A DNA stretch of 64,000 bases from Marine Group I thaumarchaeote (GCA_013390375.1 JACATA010000004.1:1-64000); one strand, 5' to 3'. Positions 47,627-57,251 are shown, counted from the first letter of the stretch. Made by a program: numbers and translations. Notes: a model not told the origin generated them from the letters alone.

Positions 47627-48442
47627 CTATTTTTCTGCTTTAGGTGATTTTGGTTTCGGTTGGCAAAACTTTTTGTATAATTCATAGGCTTCGTCAACAT
47701 TTACATTCCCATGTATAATAGCACGAACTGCACGGATCATAGGTACAGGATTTTCAGATTGCCAAATATTTCGTCCCATATCAACTCCTACAGCCCCGCC
47801 TTTAATTGAATTATATGTCAATTCAAGCGCGTCACGTTCTGCGATTTTTTTGCCACCAGCCACAATTATTGGCACAGGACAAGATTCTATCACTTTGTCA
47901 AAATCTTCACAATAGTATGTCTTGACAATATGTGCGCCCTGCTCAGCTGCAATTCTGCATGCTAAAGATAGATAACGCGCATCCTTTTGCCCAATTTCTT
48001 TTCCAACAGCTGTAACAGCAAGAACTGGAATACCGTACTCCTCTGCTTCATTAACTAATCTACCAAGGTTAACGATTGTTTGCTGTTCATATTTTGAGCC
48101 GACAAAAATTGACATAGCTAAGGCAGAGGCATTAAGCCGAATGGCATCTTTAATGCTCACAGTGATTTGCTCGTTTGATAAATCTTCGCCAATAATACTA
48201 GAACCGCCAGATACTCTTAAGACAATTGGTACAGAAGATTTTGGATCGATGGATGTTCGTTGTACTCCTCTTGTAAGCATTATCGAATCACAGTACTTGA
48301 GTAATGGTGCAGTTGTTTTTCTAGGAACCTCTAATTTTTCAGTAGGACCTAGAAAATATCCATGATCAACAGCTAGCATTAATGCACGATTATCATTTGG
48401 TTTAATGATATGAGATATTCTATTTTGTAATCCCCAATCCAT
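47627..48442 (-). CDS. DhnA-type class I aldolase
   Basis: 271 aa from ATG 48442 (a TTG at 48460 would add 6). TIM barrel with the DhnA/LsrF signatures: ALMLAVDHGYFLGP, SIMLTRGV, AHIVKTYYCEDFDKV (Schiff-base Lys) and VAGGKKIAERDAL, and GAVGVDMGRNIWQ. The family includes archaeal FBP aldolase, the AroA' enzyme of the alternative shikimate route, and LsrF. A companion aroB'-type gene is not adjacent, and FBP aldolase activity is already provided by the 27653 enzyme, so AroA'-like or another sugar function is possible. The alcohol dehydrogenase gene upstream (46 nt) is codirectional. Confidence 0.85.
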   Translation of the reverse strand: MDWGLQNRISHIIKPNDNRALMLAVDHGYFLGPTEKLEVPRKTTAPLLKYCDSIMLTRGVQRTSIDPKSSVPIVLRVSGGSSIIGEDLSNEQITVSIKDAIRLNASALAMSIFVGSKYEQQTIVNLGRLVNEAEEYGIPVLAVTAVGKEIGQKDARYLSLACRIAAEQGAHIVKTYYCEDFDKVIESCPVPIIVAGGKKIAERDALELTYNSIKGGAVGVDMGRNIWQSENPVPMIRAVRAIIHGNVNVDEAYELYKKFCQPKPKSPKAEK

Positions 48443-48488
48443 TTTACTTCGATTTGACAAGAAACAATTAGCCTTTCTTAAGCCTTTC

Positions 48489-49520
48489 TTAATTATTTAT
48501 GATTATTTTCATAGCATTATCGCCTGATTTGGCATGTACAAAGGCCTGCTGGCACTCTTGTAAATTATATTTATGCGTAATTAGCTGTGACACGTTGATT
48601 TGTTTACTTGATATTTTCTCAAGCGCCTCTTTAGTATCAAAATCAGATGCTGCATAAGAATTAACAATTGTAACACCTTTTGAATACAATTCACTCATGT
48701 CAAGTTCAACTTTTGCACCCTTGCTTGGTACACCGAACATAACAATTGTGCCACCCTTTCTAACAAAATTAATGGCATCTTTTAATGCATTAAGATTGCT
48801 GGTAGACACTATAACAATATCAACACCTTGATTTGCAGTTTCAGATTTTATTTGTTCTAAAGCGTTAGGATTATCAGAATGAATTGTTATCGTTTCAAAT
48901 TTTTTTGCAAAATCTAATCGGAAATCATTCAAATCTAAGCAAAATATTTTCCCAAAACCATATAATTTTGCAAGCAATGCATGCATTATTCCAGTAGGGC
49001 CAACGCCAAGGATGGCAACGCTATCATTCTTTTGACGTGTAAATTTGTTCCAAGCTCTAATACAACATGCAAGCGGTTCAATCATTGCAGCTTCCTCAAA
49101 AGACATGTTATCGGGAATCTTTAACACGCCGCCATGCTTTACATTCCATTCTGGGACGACATATTCATCTGCAAGTCCGCAAGGTTCAAGATTTGATTCA
49201 TAATATCTTTTACACATTGTTTCATTGCCATGGCTACATTCATGACAATCATCTGAATAACATGCAACATGGTGATGAGTGAATACACGATCACTGACGC
49301 TAAAATTTGAAATTTCTGAACCAACTTGTGTTATTATTCCTGCTGGTTCATGTCCAAGTCTCATAGATGGCTGTCCATATTTTCCAAATACTTTTTCCAC
49401 ATCAGAACCACAAATTCCACAAGCACGCATTTTAACAAGTATGTCACCTGGACCTACAAGTGGTTTTTCTATATTTTTAATTTCTATATTGGAATTACTT
49501 TTTACTATTGCAACATTCAT
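48489..49520 (-). CDS. Zinc-dependent MDR alcohol dehydrogenase
   Basis: 343 aa from ATG 49520 (TTG 49526 possible). GroES-like catalytic domain with CGICGSDV (zinc Cys) and GHEPAGIIT (His-Glu), structural zinc lobe CYSDDCHECSHGNETMC, and Rossmann loop GVGPTGIMHALLA. Resembles sorbitol/threonine dehydrogenase-type enzymes. Probably cotranscribed with the DhnA aldolase, suggesting sugar or polyol metabolism. Exact substrate not determinable. Confidence 0.9.
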   Translation of the reverse strand: MNVAIVKSNSNIEIKNIEKPLVGPGDILVKMRACGICGSDVEKVFGKYGQPSMRLGHEPAGIITQVGSEISNFSVSDRVFTHHHVACYSDDCHECSHGNETMCKRYYESNLEPCGLADEYVVPEWNVKHGGVLKIPDNMSFEEAAMIEPLACCIRAWNKFTRQKNDSVAILGVGPTGIMHALLAKLYGFGKIFCLDLNDFRLDFAKKFETITIHSDNPNALEQIKSETANQGVDIVIVSTSNLNALKDAINFVRKGGTIVMFGVPSKGAKVELDMSELYSKGVTIVNSYAASDFDTKEALEKISSKQINVSQLITHKYNLQECQQAFVHAKSGDNAMKIIINN

Positions 49521-49597
49521 GAACAACTACCATCAACAATTCTATGTAAAGTATAGCATTTAGATACTTGGAAAATCTATCCAGTTAGATTCAAAAG

Positions 49598-49726
49598 ATG
49601 GAGATGCTTTTCATAAATATGGCAGAACCTTCATTCTATCCTTATGGATTAGGAATTGCTGTGGTTATTGCATTAGTTATTATTACTCAACTTCTTCGCA
49701 AAAGGAGAAAATCTGGATCTAATTAA
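49598..49726 (+). CDS. 42-aa single-helix membrane peptide
   Basis: ATG 49598 (or the in-frame ATG at 49619) to TAA 49726. One hydrophobic helix (YGLGIAVVIALVIITQLL) followed by RKRRKSGSN, positive-inside. The N-terminal NMAEPSFYPY would face outward. Family not recognised. It is followed 2 nt later by another small membrane peptide. Confidence 0.5.
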   Translation: MEMLFINMAEPSFYPYGLGIAVVIALVIITQLLRKRRKSGSN

Positions 49727-49728
49727 CA

Positions 49729-49842
49729 ATGATTGATACAAATACAGAATCTTTTGGCATGGTGTTACTAATCGCATGTATGATTGGTGCAGTGGCATCT
49801 ATTGTAGGAGTAAGAATGTACATACTTTTCAAGAAAAACTAA
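49729..49842 (+). CDS. 37-aa single-helix membrane peptide
   Basis: ATG 49729, 2 nt after the preceding stop; TAA 49842. Helix MVLLIACMIGAVASIVGVRM with a Lys-Lys C terminus. The tight pairing with the 49598 frame suggests translational coupling and a shared function, perhaps as small subunits of a membrane complex. No family recognised. Confidence 0.5.
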   Translation: MIDTNTESFGMVLLIACMIGAVASIVGVRMYILFKKN

Positions 49843-49903
49843 ATCTGATTACCAAAATCTGCAAACAACTTTAAGGAATTACAAATTAGTCAAAATATAG
49901 AAA

Positions 49904-50464
49904 ATGGTAGGAATTGGCACATTAATCATGCTTGGAATCGTTGGAGGCTCGATTTGTTTTTCAATGTATTGGTTTTTGGATGAACAATTTGTTGATATAA
50001 TTGAAGAGTCAGGCGGCTCGATAACAGTAGGTAATGTTGAATTTTATGTAAATCATATTGGAAATTATGAAATTCTAGAAAAAACTAAGGAGTATACTGA
50101 GATAGAAAAAAAAGAAGCGATAAAAGGCTTAGCTACAAGCGAAATAGCTGAAGGAGTGTATTTTCAAATTCAAATTACCGCTCATAATATTGGTACTGAA
50201 ACTGTAAGGTTTACTGGTGGGCAGTTTCACCTATATGATATTGATAGAACAAAATATGATGCAGTGTTTATTGGATATGCTGACTCGGGTAATATAGAAG
50301 AATTATCAGTGGTAGATCTTTTACCAAACGGTTCTGTTACTGTCACAACACAATTCGATATTCCATACGATGATGAAATGAAATACAATGTTGGAATTAT
50401 TCCAAACAGATTTGGTCTTCAGGATTCTCAAGAAAGAGGTTTTGTTTGCATAAAAAACTGTTAA
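49904..50464 (+). CDS. Membrane-anchored DUF4352-like protein
   Basis: 186 aa. N-terminal anchor helix (about 3-25), then an extracytoplasmic beta domain with VGNVEFYVNHIGNYEI, FQIQITAHNIGTETVRFTGGQFHLYD, VDLLPNGSVTVTTQFDIP, the strand order of DUF4352/telomeric-repeat-like immunoglobulin proteins. Two Cys at the very end (FVCIKNC) might form a disulfide. Adjacent upstream are the two single-helix peptides, all codirectional. Confidence 0.8.
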   Translation: MVGIGTLIMLGIVGGSICFSMYWFLDEQFVDIIEESGGSITVGNVEFYVNHIGNYEILEKTKEYTEIEKKEAIKGLATSEIAEGVYFQIQITAHNIGTETVRFTGGQFHLYDIDRTKYDAVFIGYADSGNIEELSVVDLLPNGSVTVTTQFDIPYDDEMKYNVGIIPNRFGLQDSQERGFVCIKNC

Positions 50465-50486
50465 TGAAAATCACTCATTTATGACA

Positions 50487-50789
50487 TTATAGGCCAGAAA
50501 GCAAACTAGCGATAAAAGATTCATATTCATCATCTGAAAATGTGGTTAATTCTATTTTATTTTTAGCCGTAGCCATTTTAAATGACTCTAAATGGTAACA
50601 TCCATTTTTTCCATCAGATTTGTTAAAATAATATCCGGGACATGAACAAAAATCCAAATCTGGATCTAACCAATATTCTTTTTCCGTTCCCACAACTGTC
50701 CAAATTTTTCTATTACTTGGTTCAAAAAGATGCAGTTTGATACGTTTTTCAGATAAAATCGAATTTATCTTTTCAGATTGTAAATTCAC
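50487..50789 (-). CDS. SWIM zinc-finger protein
   Basis: 100 aa with GTG start. The SWIM motif C-x-C-x(n)-C-x-H is clear in FCSCPGYYF...GCYHLESFK at residues ~48-70. SWIM domains mediate DNA or protein binding; in archaea stand-alone SWIM proteins sometimes accompany recombination mediators. Here it stands between the DUF4352 protein and a divergent phosphoesterase. Function unknown. Confidence 0.85.
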   Translation of the reverse strand: MNLQSEKINSILSEKRIKLHLFEPSNRKIWTVVGTEKEYWLDPDLDFCSCPGYYFNKSDGKNGCYHLESFKMATAKNKIELTTFSDDEYESFIASLLSGL

Positions 50790-50823
50790 AAGAATTTAAT
50801 TAAATTGGATAATTATATTTTTA

Positions 50824-51570
50824 ATGGTTCAAACTAAAATTATTCCCGGATATCCTGCACTCATGATTGAGGGAACTAAAAAAAGTTTAGTTATTACAGA
50901 TTTGCATTTAGGTTTTGAAAGTAATCTATCGTTAAACAACATATTCTTAGGAAAAAACAAAACTGTGATTGAAATTACTAAGGAAATTGAAGAGATAATA
51001 AAGAAAACCAAACCTGATTCGTTAATTCTACTCGGTGATGTAAAATCTGGAATTAAATCAATAACAAAAACAGAATGGGAGACTGTACCAACTTTTTTTG
51101 AAAGAATTAATAATCTAATTGATACAATTCTGGTTCCAGGAAATCATGATGCAAATATAGAAAAACTGATTCCAAATGGAATAACACTTGCTAGTTCAAA
51201 GGGAATTATTATTGATGATATTCTTTTAACTCATGGGCACACAAAGCCATCAGAAAATTTTTCGCAGGTAAATACAATTGTGATGGGTCATGTTCATCCT
51301 GTTTTTTTCCAAGAAGAATCACTCATTAATGGTGAACGAGTGTGGGTATCAATTAAGTGTAAAAAGCAGAAAATATTTTCCTCAAAGTCAGGTAAGTTGG
51401 AAATAATAATTTTGCCATCATTTAATAGATATTTTTATCCAACTCAAAAAAAATTCTATAAAAAATCAATTGCGCCTATATTGGAAAAAATAGATGTGTT
51501 ACAGGCCAAAATTGTAACGCTTGATGGTACAATAATAGGTAATGAATCATTACTGTCAGCTGTAATCTAA
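50824..51570 (+). CDS. Calcineurin-like metallophosphoesterase
   Basis: 248 aa. All metal-site motifs are present: D-x-H in ITDLHLGFE, GD in LLGDVK, GNHD in VPGNHDAN, H in LTHGHTKP and GHVHP in VMGHVHP. Resembles the archaeal branch related to the ligase-associated phosphoesterase (PdeM), implying a nuclease or nucleotide phosphatase role. Its last 4 nt overlap the 3' end of carB, convergent. Confidence 0.92.
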   Translation: MVQTKIIPGYPALMIEGTKKSLVITDLHLGFESNLSLNNIFLGKNKTVIEITKEIEEIIKKTKPDSLILLGDVKSGIKSITKTEWETVPTFFERINNLIDTILVPGNHDANIEKLIPNGITLASSKGIIIDDILLTHGHTKPSENFSQVNTIVMGHVHPVFFQEESLINGERVWVSIKCKKQKIFSSKSGKLEIIILPSFNRYFYPTQKKFYKKSIAPILEKIDVLQAKIVTLDGTIIGNESLLSAVI

Positions 51571-54500
51571 TTAACGTCTTTGTATGATCCTAATGGTTCT
51601 TTTGATGTTTCGTTTTTTTGTAACCACTCTAGTGTTTTAACAAATGATTCCGCTAATTCGATAGTTGAAAGAACTGGAATGCCTAATTCTAATGACTTTC
51701 TTCGTATTTGATATTCATCATAAAGCATTCCAACATATTTTTCCAGAGTTGATGTGTTTGGAATATTTATAATAAAATCAATTTTTTTCTCATAAAGCAA
51801 ATCAGAAATGTTTGGTTTTCTTTCTGGCTCACTAATTTTATGGACAACTTTAACATCTCCTAGTTCTTTCTCAAAAAATTCTGCTGTGGTCTCGGTTGCA
51901 AAAATTTTGAAACCCAAATTTATTAAAAGCGCCGACGTCTGCAATAATTTTTCTCGATTTTCAATACCACCAATTGTAATAAGTGCTGAACCAGTCTTTG
52001 GAAGGTTATAACCAACGGATGTCAATCCCTTTGATAATGCATCATAAAAGCTATTTCCAAAACATGCTGCCTCACCTGTTGACTGCATTTCAACCCCTAA
52101 TACAATATCTGCGCCTTCAAGCTGCATGAAAGAAAATTGTGGAACTTTTATGCCGTACAACCCAGTATTCAACCACATATCTTGAGGTATATTCGGAATA
52201 TCTTTTCCTAATATTGCCTTCGCAGCCAAGCCAATCATGTTTAATTTAATAAACTTGGAAACAAATGGCATAGAACGAGACGCACGAACATTTAACTCTA
52301 TGACATATGCTTGCTCGTTTTGTACTAAAAATTGTAAATTAAATGGTCCTTTAATGTTGAATTCTTTAGCAATTGTATTTGTAGAATCAGTAATGTTCTC
52401 AATAATCTTATTGCTTAATCTCCAAGGTGGTATACACATCATTGCATCGCCGGAATGAACACCTGCACTGTCTATGTGTTCAACTATTGCGCCAATCGCT
52501 ACGTTTTTTCCATCACAAATCCCATCTACGTCAACTTCTAATGCGTCAAGCATAAACTTTGTAATTACAACTGGATGATCGGGCGATACTATTGTTGCTT
52601 CATCAACAAATTTTTTAAGTCCAGTCTGTGACCAAACTACCTTCATGGCTGCGCCGCTGAGCACATATGATGGCCTTACCAATACAGGATAACCAACCTC
52701 CAGTGCAAAGTTTTTAGCATCAGTAATGTTGGTGAATGTTTGCCAAGATGGCTGCCTTATATGAAGTCTATCCAAAACCTGGCTAAACTTTGAACGGTTT
52801 TCAGCCCTATCCACATCCACAGCATTTGTTCCAATAAGGGTAATTCCACTATCAGCTAACTTTGGTGTGAGATTGTTTGCCGTTTGGCCACCAACAGATG
52901 TCACAACACCTTTTGGTTTTTCAAATTCGGATATATCTAAAATTCGTTCAAGTGTAAGTTCTTCAAAATAAAGTCGATTACATATATCATAATCCGTTGA
53001 TACAGTTTCAGGGTTACAATTTACTACAATAATATTTTTTTGACCACCATCCTGAAGACCCCAAACCATGTTCACAGTTCCCCAGTCAAATTCTACACTG
53101 CTTCCAATTCGGTAAGGACCCGCACCAAGAACTATAATTCCCCTATCTACACTTGCAATAGAAATATCATTCTCTGTTCCACCATAAGTAAGATAGAGAT
53201 AGTTAGTTTCTGCGGGCCACTCTGCTGCTAGTGTATCAATTTGCTTAACTGCTGGTATAATACCAAAATCTTTTCTAATTTTTCTTACTTCCAATTCCTC
53301 TTTATTAACAGCTCGGCCAATCTGCTTATCAGAAAATCCAAATTTTTTTGCAGTCGATAAAAGTTTTTGATTTAGTGGTGATGATTTTAATCTTGTTTCG
53401 ATCTCAACAATGTTATTAATTTTTTCTAAGAACCATGGTTCAATTGATGAAAGACGGTAAATTTTTTCAATTGATATGCCTTTACGGAGTGCAGCTACAA
53501 CATAGTATAATATATTATCATCAAGAGTTTGTAGACGTTCCTCAATTTGTTCCTCATCAAACGATTCGCCGTTTTGACGGTTTAAAACAAGTCCATCCTT
53601 TCCGATATCAAGCATCCTAATTGATTTTTGCAGTACTTCTTCGAAGTTTCGCCCAATCGCCATTACTTCGCCAACAGACTTCATTGTAGGACCTAGACTC
53701 CTATTAGCAAGTTCAAATTTTGTAAAATCCCATCTTGGATGTTTGCATACTATGTAGTCCAACGCTGGTTCAAAACAGGCAGTAGTTTTTTTCGTAATAG
53801 TGTTAACTAATTCTGGTAATGAATAGCCAAGTCCTATCTTTGCGGACATGTATGCCAATGGATATCCAGTAGCCTTACTTGCCAGAGCAGAAGAACGTGA
53901 AAGTCTAGGGTTGATTTCAATAGCTGCATACTCATCAGAAGACTGGTCTAATGCAAATTGAATATTACATTCTCCTACAATTCCGACATGTTTTGTTGCT
54001 TGTAGTGCTGCAGATCTTAACATATGATATTCGTGGTTATCTATTGTTTGAGATGGTGCAACAACTATGTTATCGCCAGTATGAACCTTCATTGAAAGCA
54101 CATTTTCCATATTACAGACTATGACACTATTTTTTGAATAGTCTTGCATAACTTCATACTCAATTTGTTTCCAATTACCAACATACTCTTCAACTAGTAT
54201 TTGCCCAACAAGACTTGCTGCGAGACCACGACCAGTAATTTCATACAGTTCTATCTCATTAAATGCAACACCACCACCCTTTCCTCCAAGTGTGTATGCT
54301 ACTCTAACGATTACAGGATAGCCTAATTCTTTTGCTGCTTTTTTTGCCTCATCAAATGTACGAACTGTTTTACTTTTTAAAATTGGTACATTACATTTAA
54401 TCATCGAGTCCTTGAACTTCTGTCTGTCTTCTGTTGCCATAATTCCTGGAATTTGAGTACCCAAAACTGAAACGCCGTATTTTTTTAGTATCCCAGATTC

Positions 54501-54820
54501 ATCAATTTTTACACCACAGTTTAGTGCAGTCTGACCACCATAGCTTAACATAATACCATCAGGTCTTTCTTTTTCAATAATTGACTCTACATACTGTGGA
54601 GTGATTGGCAAAAGATAGACCTGATCAGCAAACCTAGTGTCAGTTTGAATCGTCGCAATATTTGGATTAATTAGAATGCTCTTGAGTCCATCCTCGTGGA
54701 TTGCTTTGAGGCATTGGCTTCCGGAGTAGTCGAATTGACGGTCGGTTTATCGACTTTCGCCCGCTTCTCCGATTTTAATAGCCCCACTACCAAGAACAAG
54801 AATTTTTTCTAACGTCTCAT
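51567..54820 (-). CDS. carB: Carbamoyl-phosphate synthase large subunit, interrupted by a 21-nt intron-like insertion
   Basis: The continuous frame from a TTG at 54611 gives 1014 aa, but CarB needs ~60 more N-terminal residues. These are encoded further upstream in the same frame: LEKILVLGSGAIKIGEAGE (54758-54814) and FDYSGSQCLKAIHED... from 54734, separated by an in-frame 21-nt insertion with a TAA stop. Spliced, the chain is about 1075 aa, normal for CarB, with two ATP-grasp halves and the C-terminal MGS domain. It makes carbamoyl phosphate for arginine and pyrimidines with CarA. The natural ATG (54820, in the ATGA overlap with the carA stop) is out of frame by one nt; no ATG, GTG or TTG is in frame. 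I place the start there tentatively. Confidence 0.85.
54735..54755 (-). other. Putative 21-nt bulge-helix-bulge intron in carB
   Basis: Minus-strand reading: exon GGCGAA, insertion, exon TTCGAC. The insertion contains an in-frame TAA; deleting it makes GGC GAA TTC GAC, i.e. the invariant GEFD. Fold: exon GGCG (54758-54761) pairs with intron CGTC (54737-54740), 4 bp with one G-U. Inner stem GTCG/CGAC closes a 6-nt loop. Bulges are AAA (54755-54757) and AAT (54734-54736); the cuts AA/A and AA/T are the second-third position cuts of archaeal EndA. A distal CGGAG/CTCCG stem (54767-54771 with 54722-54726) brackets it. A competing AGTCGA/TCGACT pairing also exists. Confidence 0.7.
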
Positions 54821-55896
54821 GTTTTCCCAGTTTTTCCCTCCTCCATGATATTTTTCAGCTCATCAAAAATGAATTTACAATCGTAAGGTCCAGGTGATGC
54901 CTCCGGATGAAATTGAACTGCAATACATTTTTTATTTTTATGCTTAACACCTTCTACAGTTTTATCGTCAACATTAGAAAACCATAAATCAAATTCAGTG
55001 TTGTTTAACGAATCTGGATTTATACAATAACCGTGATTTTGGCTAGTAACATAAACCTGATTGTTATCTAGGTTTACACAGGGCTTGTTTTGTCCCCTAT
55101 GTCCATATTTTAGTTTGTATGTTTGAGCACCGCCTGCTACTGCCAAAATTTGTGCGCCAAGACAAATTCCTAATGTAGGAATATTTTTTTCAATTAATGA
55201 TTTGGCGGTAGAAATAGTCTCTAGGCAATTTTCAGGATCCCCCGGACCATTACTTATTACAACACCTTTTGGTTCATGTTTTAGAATTTCTTCAATACTT
55301 GTATCCCACGGAACTTTCACAGTATTATATCCTATATCATGAATATTTCGTATTATTGCATTCTTCGCACCGGTATCAATTAGAACAACATTTTGTGATT
55401 GGTTTCCAAATTTCTCCACTTTCTTAGTAGAGACCGAATTCATGAATTTTTCATGATTATAATTTGGTGCAGATTTTAACTTGTTTTTAATATCATTTTC
55501 ATCTATTTCACTATCAGAAACAGCCAATGCGCCCATCATAACTCCTGATTCCCTTAGTTTTTTTGTTAATTCTCGTGTATCAATACCAGAAATCCCTTGA
55601 ATTTTTTCATTATACAACCACTCGTCAAGGGTCATGATAAGATTCCAATGGCTCGCGAGTAGGGATAGTTCATGAACTACTAGACCACGAACCTGAATTT
55701 TATCTGATTCAAAAAACTTGGATAATCCATCCGCTTTGAGTGTAGGATCAGGAACACCATAATTTCCCACTAGTGGATAAGTTAGAGTAACAATTTGACC
55801 AGAATAAGAAGGATCTGTAAGTGTTTCGGTGTAACCTACCATTCCTGTATTAAATACAATTTCGCCAAAAGTTAATCCAGAATAACCAAATCCCAT
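54817..55896 (-). CDS. carA: Carbamoyl-phosphate synthase small subunit
   Basis: 359 aa from ATG 55896, but this start cuts off conserved CarA sequence: the frame continues upstream without stop through GKLILSDGSVFDG, which belongs to the family N terminus. No ATG, GTG or TTG is in frame up to the TAA at 56007; the best candidate is an ATA at 55965 giving KESKHANKFGKLILS and ~382 aa, the normal length. TATA (CTTAAATT, about 56002-56009) predicts a start near 55979. Glutaminase triad GICLGAQ (Cys), AVQFHPEASPGP (His, Glu) is intact. Supplies ammonia to CarB; the stop overlaps the carB ATG. Confidence 0.93.
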   Translation of the reverse strand: MGFGYSGLTFGEIVFNTGMVGYTETLTDPSYSGQIVTLTYPLVGNYGVPDPTLKADGLSKFFESDKIQVRGLVVHELSLLASHWNLIMTLDEWLYNEKIQGISGIDTRELTKKLRESGVMMGALAVSDSEIDENDIKNKLKSAPNYNHEKFMNSVSTKKVEKFGNQSQNVVLIDTGAKNAIIRNIHDIGYNTVKVPWDTSIEEILKHEPKGVVISNGPGDPENCLETISTAKSLIEKNIPTLGICLGAQILAVAGGAQTYKLKYGHRGQNKPCVNLDNNQVYVTSQNHGYCINPDSLNNTEFDLWFSNVDDKTVEGVKHKNKKCIAVQFHPEASPGPYDCKFIFDELKNIMEEGKTGKT

Positions 55897-56054
55897 TCCA
55901 TCGAAAACAGAGCCATCACTTAAGATCAGTTTTCCAAACTTGTTTGCGTGTTTGGATTCTTTTATGGTTATTGTAACCCTCGAAAAGTGATCTAAAAAGG
56001 GAATTTAAGTTTTTGTAAAAAATAATCAATGTGGAATTTTGATAAATCTTACAA

Positions 56055-57251
56055 TTATAATGCTTTGAATTGTTCGCTCCACTTGTAATATGCCCTAATC
56101 ATATCCATGGAGACGCTTGGTTTTCTTCTTAATATGGTCTCTCTAAAATCCTTCATTGATATGTCACGTGGTTCGGATGGATTTTCACCAGCTACTGGTT
56201 CTTTGTAATCAGATTTACTGAACAGTTCATTCACAACTTTAAGCTGAACAGCCTGACAGATATCCTTGATATCACTTGCGCTATATCCATCAAAAATTGA
56301 TGCCAAAGTGTGAGAACGTACTCTACCGTCTAGTTTTAGCGGATTTGTGTAAAGTACAAAAAGTTTTTCTCTGGCTTCAAGCGATGGCAATGAAACGTAG
56401 ATCCTTTTTTGGAACCTACGTAAAAATGGATGATCAAGACTCCAAGGTTTGTTTGTTGCACCAATTACGTATAACCTGATATCCTTTCCCTTGCCGTTAA
56501 TTCCATCTAGCTCTGTCAAAAATTGATTTCTGCTTCTTACCTCACCGCCAATCTCATTTGTTCGTTCACCTAAAAGTGAATCAAGTTCGTCAATGAATAA
56601 AATTACAGGTTTGCCCTCTCTCTCAGCATAACCACGAGCCATTTTAAATAATTTTGAAACATTTTTTTCTGCCTCACCTAGCCATTTGCTCATCATGGAT
56701 GAACCATCAACATTAATAAAATAACCGTCAAGTTCATGTGCAGTTGCAGCCGCAAGAATTGTTTTACCACAACCAGGTGGACCGTACAATAAAATTCCTC
56801 TTGGCCAGCCTAAGGGAAATAAATCTGGTCTTTTAGTTGGATAAACTATTGATTCACGTAAGGCGTTTTTGGCATCATCCACACCAATTACATCAACCCA
56901 TCTAACATCCGGTCTTTCTTTCATTACCATATCTTCAAAATTATTTTTTGTCTGATTTGCAAGACTTGCTCTCTGCTCTTCCGGTGACGCTGCGGGATTA
57001 ACTACTGGTTCAGCATCAGTTAATGATGTGCTCTGCAGTGCTTTTATTCTATCTTGATATGATTTCATACGTACTGCATAGATTTTGTTTAGTTTGCTAT
57101 CCGGATAAAGGCGCATTAATTTGAGCAATGATTCTGACGCCTTTTGATAATTGGTTATCGCCATCCCACGTGCTCCCTGCGAATCATATTTTATCGCATC
57201 AGTAGCAAATTGGCTGGCAGATTTTTCTAGTTTCTGTGGAGCCATATTCAT
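56055..57251 (-). CDS. cdvC: Vps4-like AAA ATPase of the Cdv/ESCRT division system
   Basis: 398 aa. N-terminal MIT domain (about 1-75, ATDAIKYDSQGARGMAITNYQ) followed by an AAA module: Walker A GPPGCGKTILA, Walker B ILFIDELDSL, sensor 1 VIGATNKPW, arginine finger region HPFLRRF, and the Vps4 C-terminal helix MDMIRAYYKWSEQF. CdvC disassembles CdvB ESCRT-III filaments in cell division of Thermoproteota and Thaumarchaeota. cdvA and cdvB are not adjacent, as usual in this lineage. The 57252-57428 gap holds no gene. Confidence 0.95.
   Translation of the reverse strand: MNMAPQKLEKSASQFATDAIKYDSQGARGMAITNYQKASESLLKLMRLYPDSKLNKIYAVRMKSYQDRIKALQSTSLTDAEPVVNPAASPEEQRASLANQTKNNFEDMVMKERPDVRWVDVIGVDDAKNALRESIVYPTKRPDLFPLGWPRGILLYGPPGCGKTILAAATAHELDGYFINVDGSSMMSKWLGEAEKNVSKLFKMARGYAEREGKPVILFIDELDSLLGERTNEIGGEVRSRNQFLTELDGINGKGKDIRLYVIGATNKPWSLDHPFLRRFQKRIYVSLPSLEAREKLFVLYTNPLKLDGRVRSHTLASIFDGYSASDIKDICQAVQLKVVNELFSKSDYKEPVAGENPSEPRDISMKDFRETILRRKPSVSMDMIRAYYKWSEQFKAL

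Noticed and set aside
51567-54820. carB as a simple pseudogene
   Set aside because: Apart from the 21-nt insertion and the start region, over 1000 codons are intact with all ATP-grasp features, carA is intact, and the insertion fits a BHB exactly. Not fully excluded.
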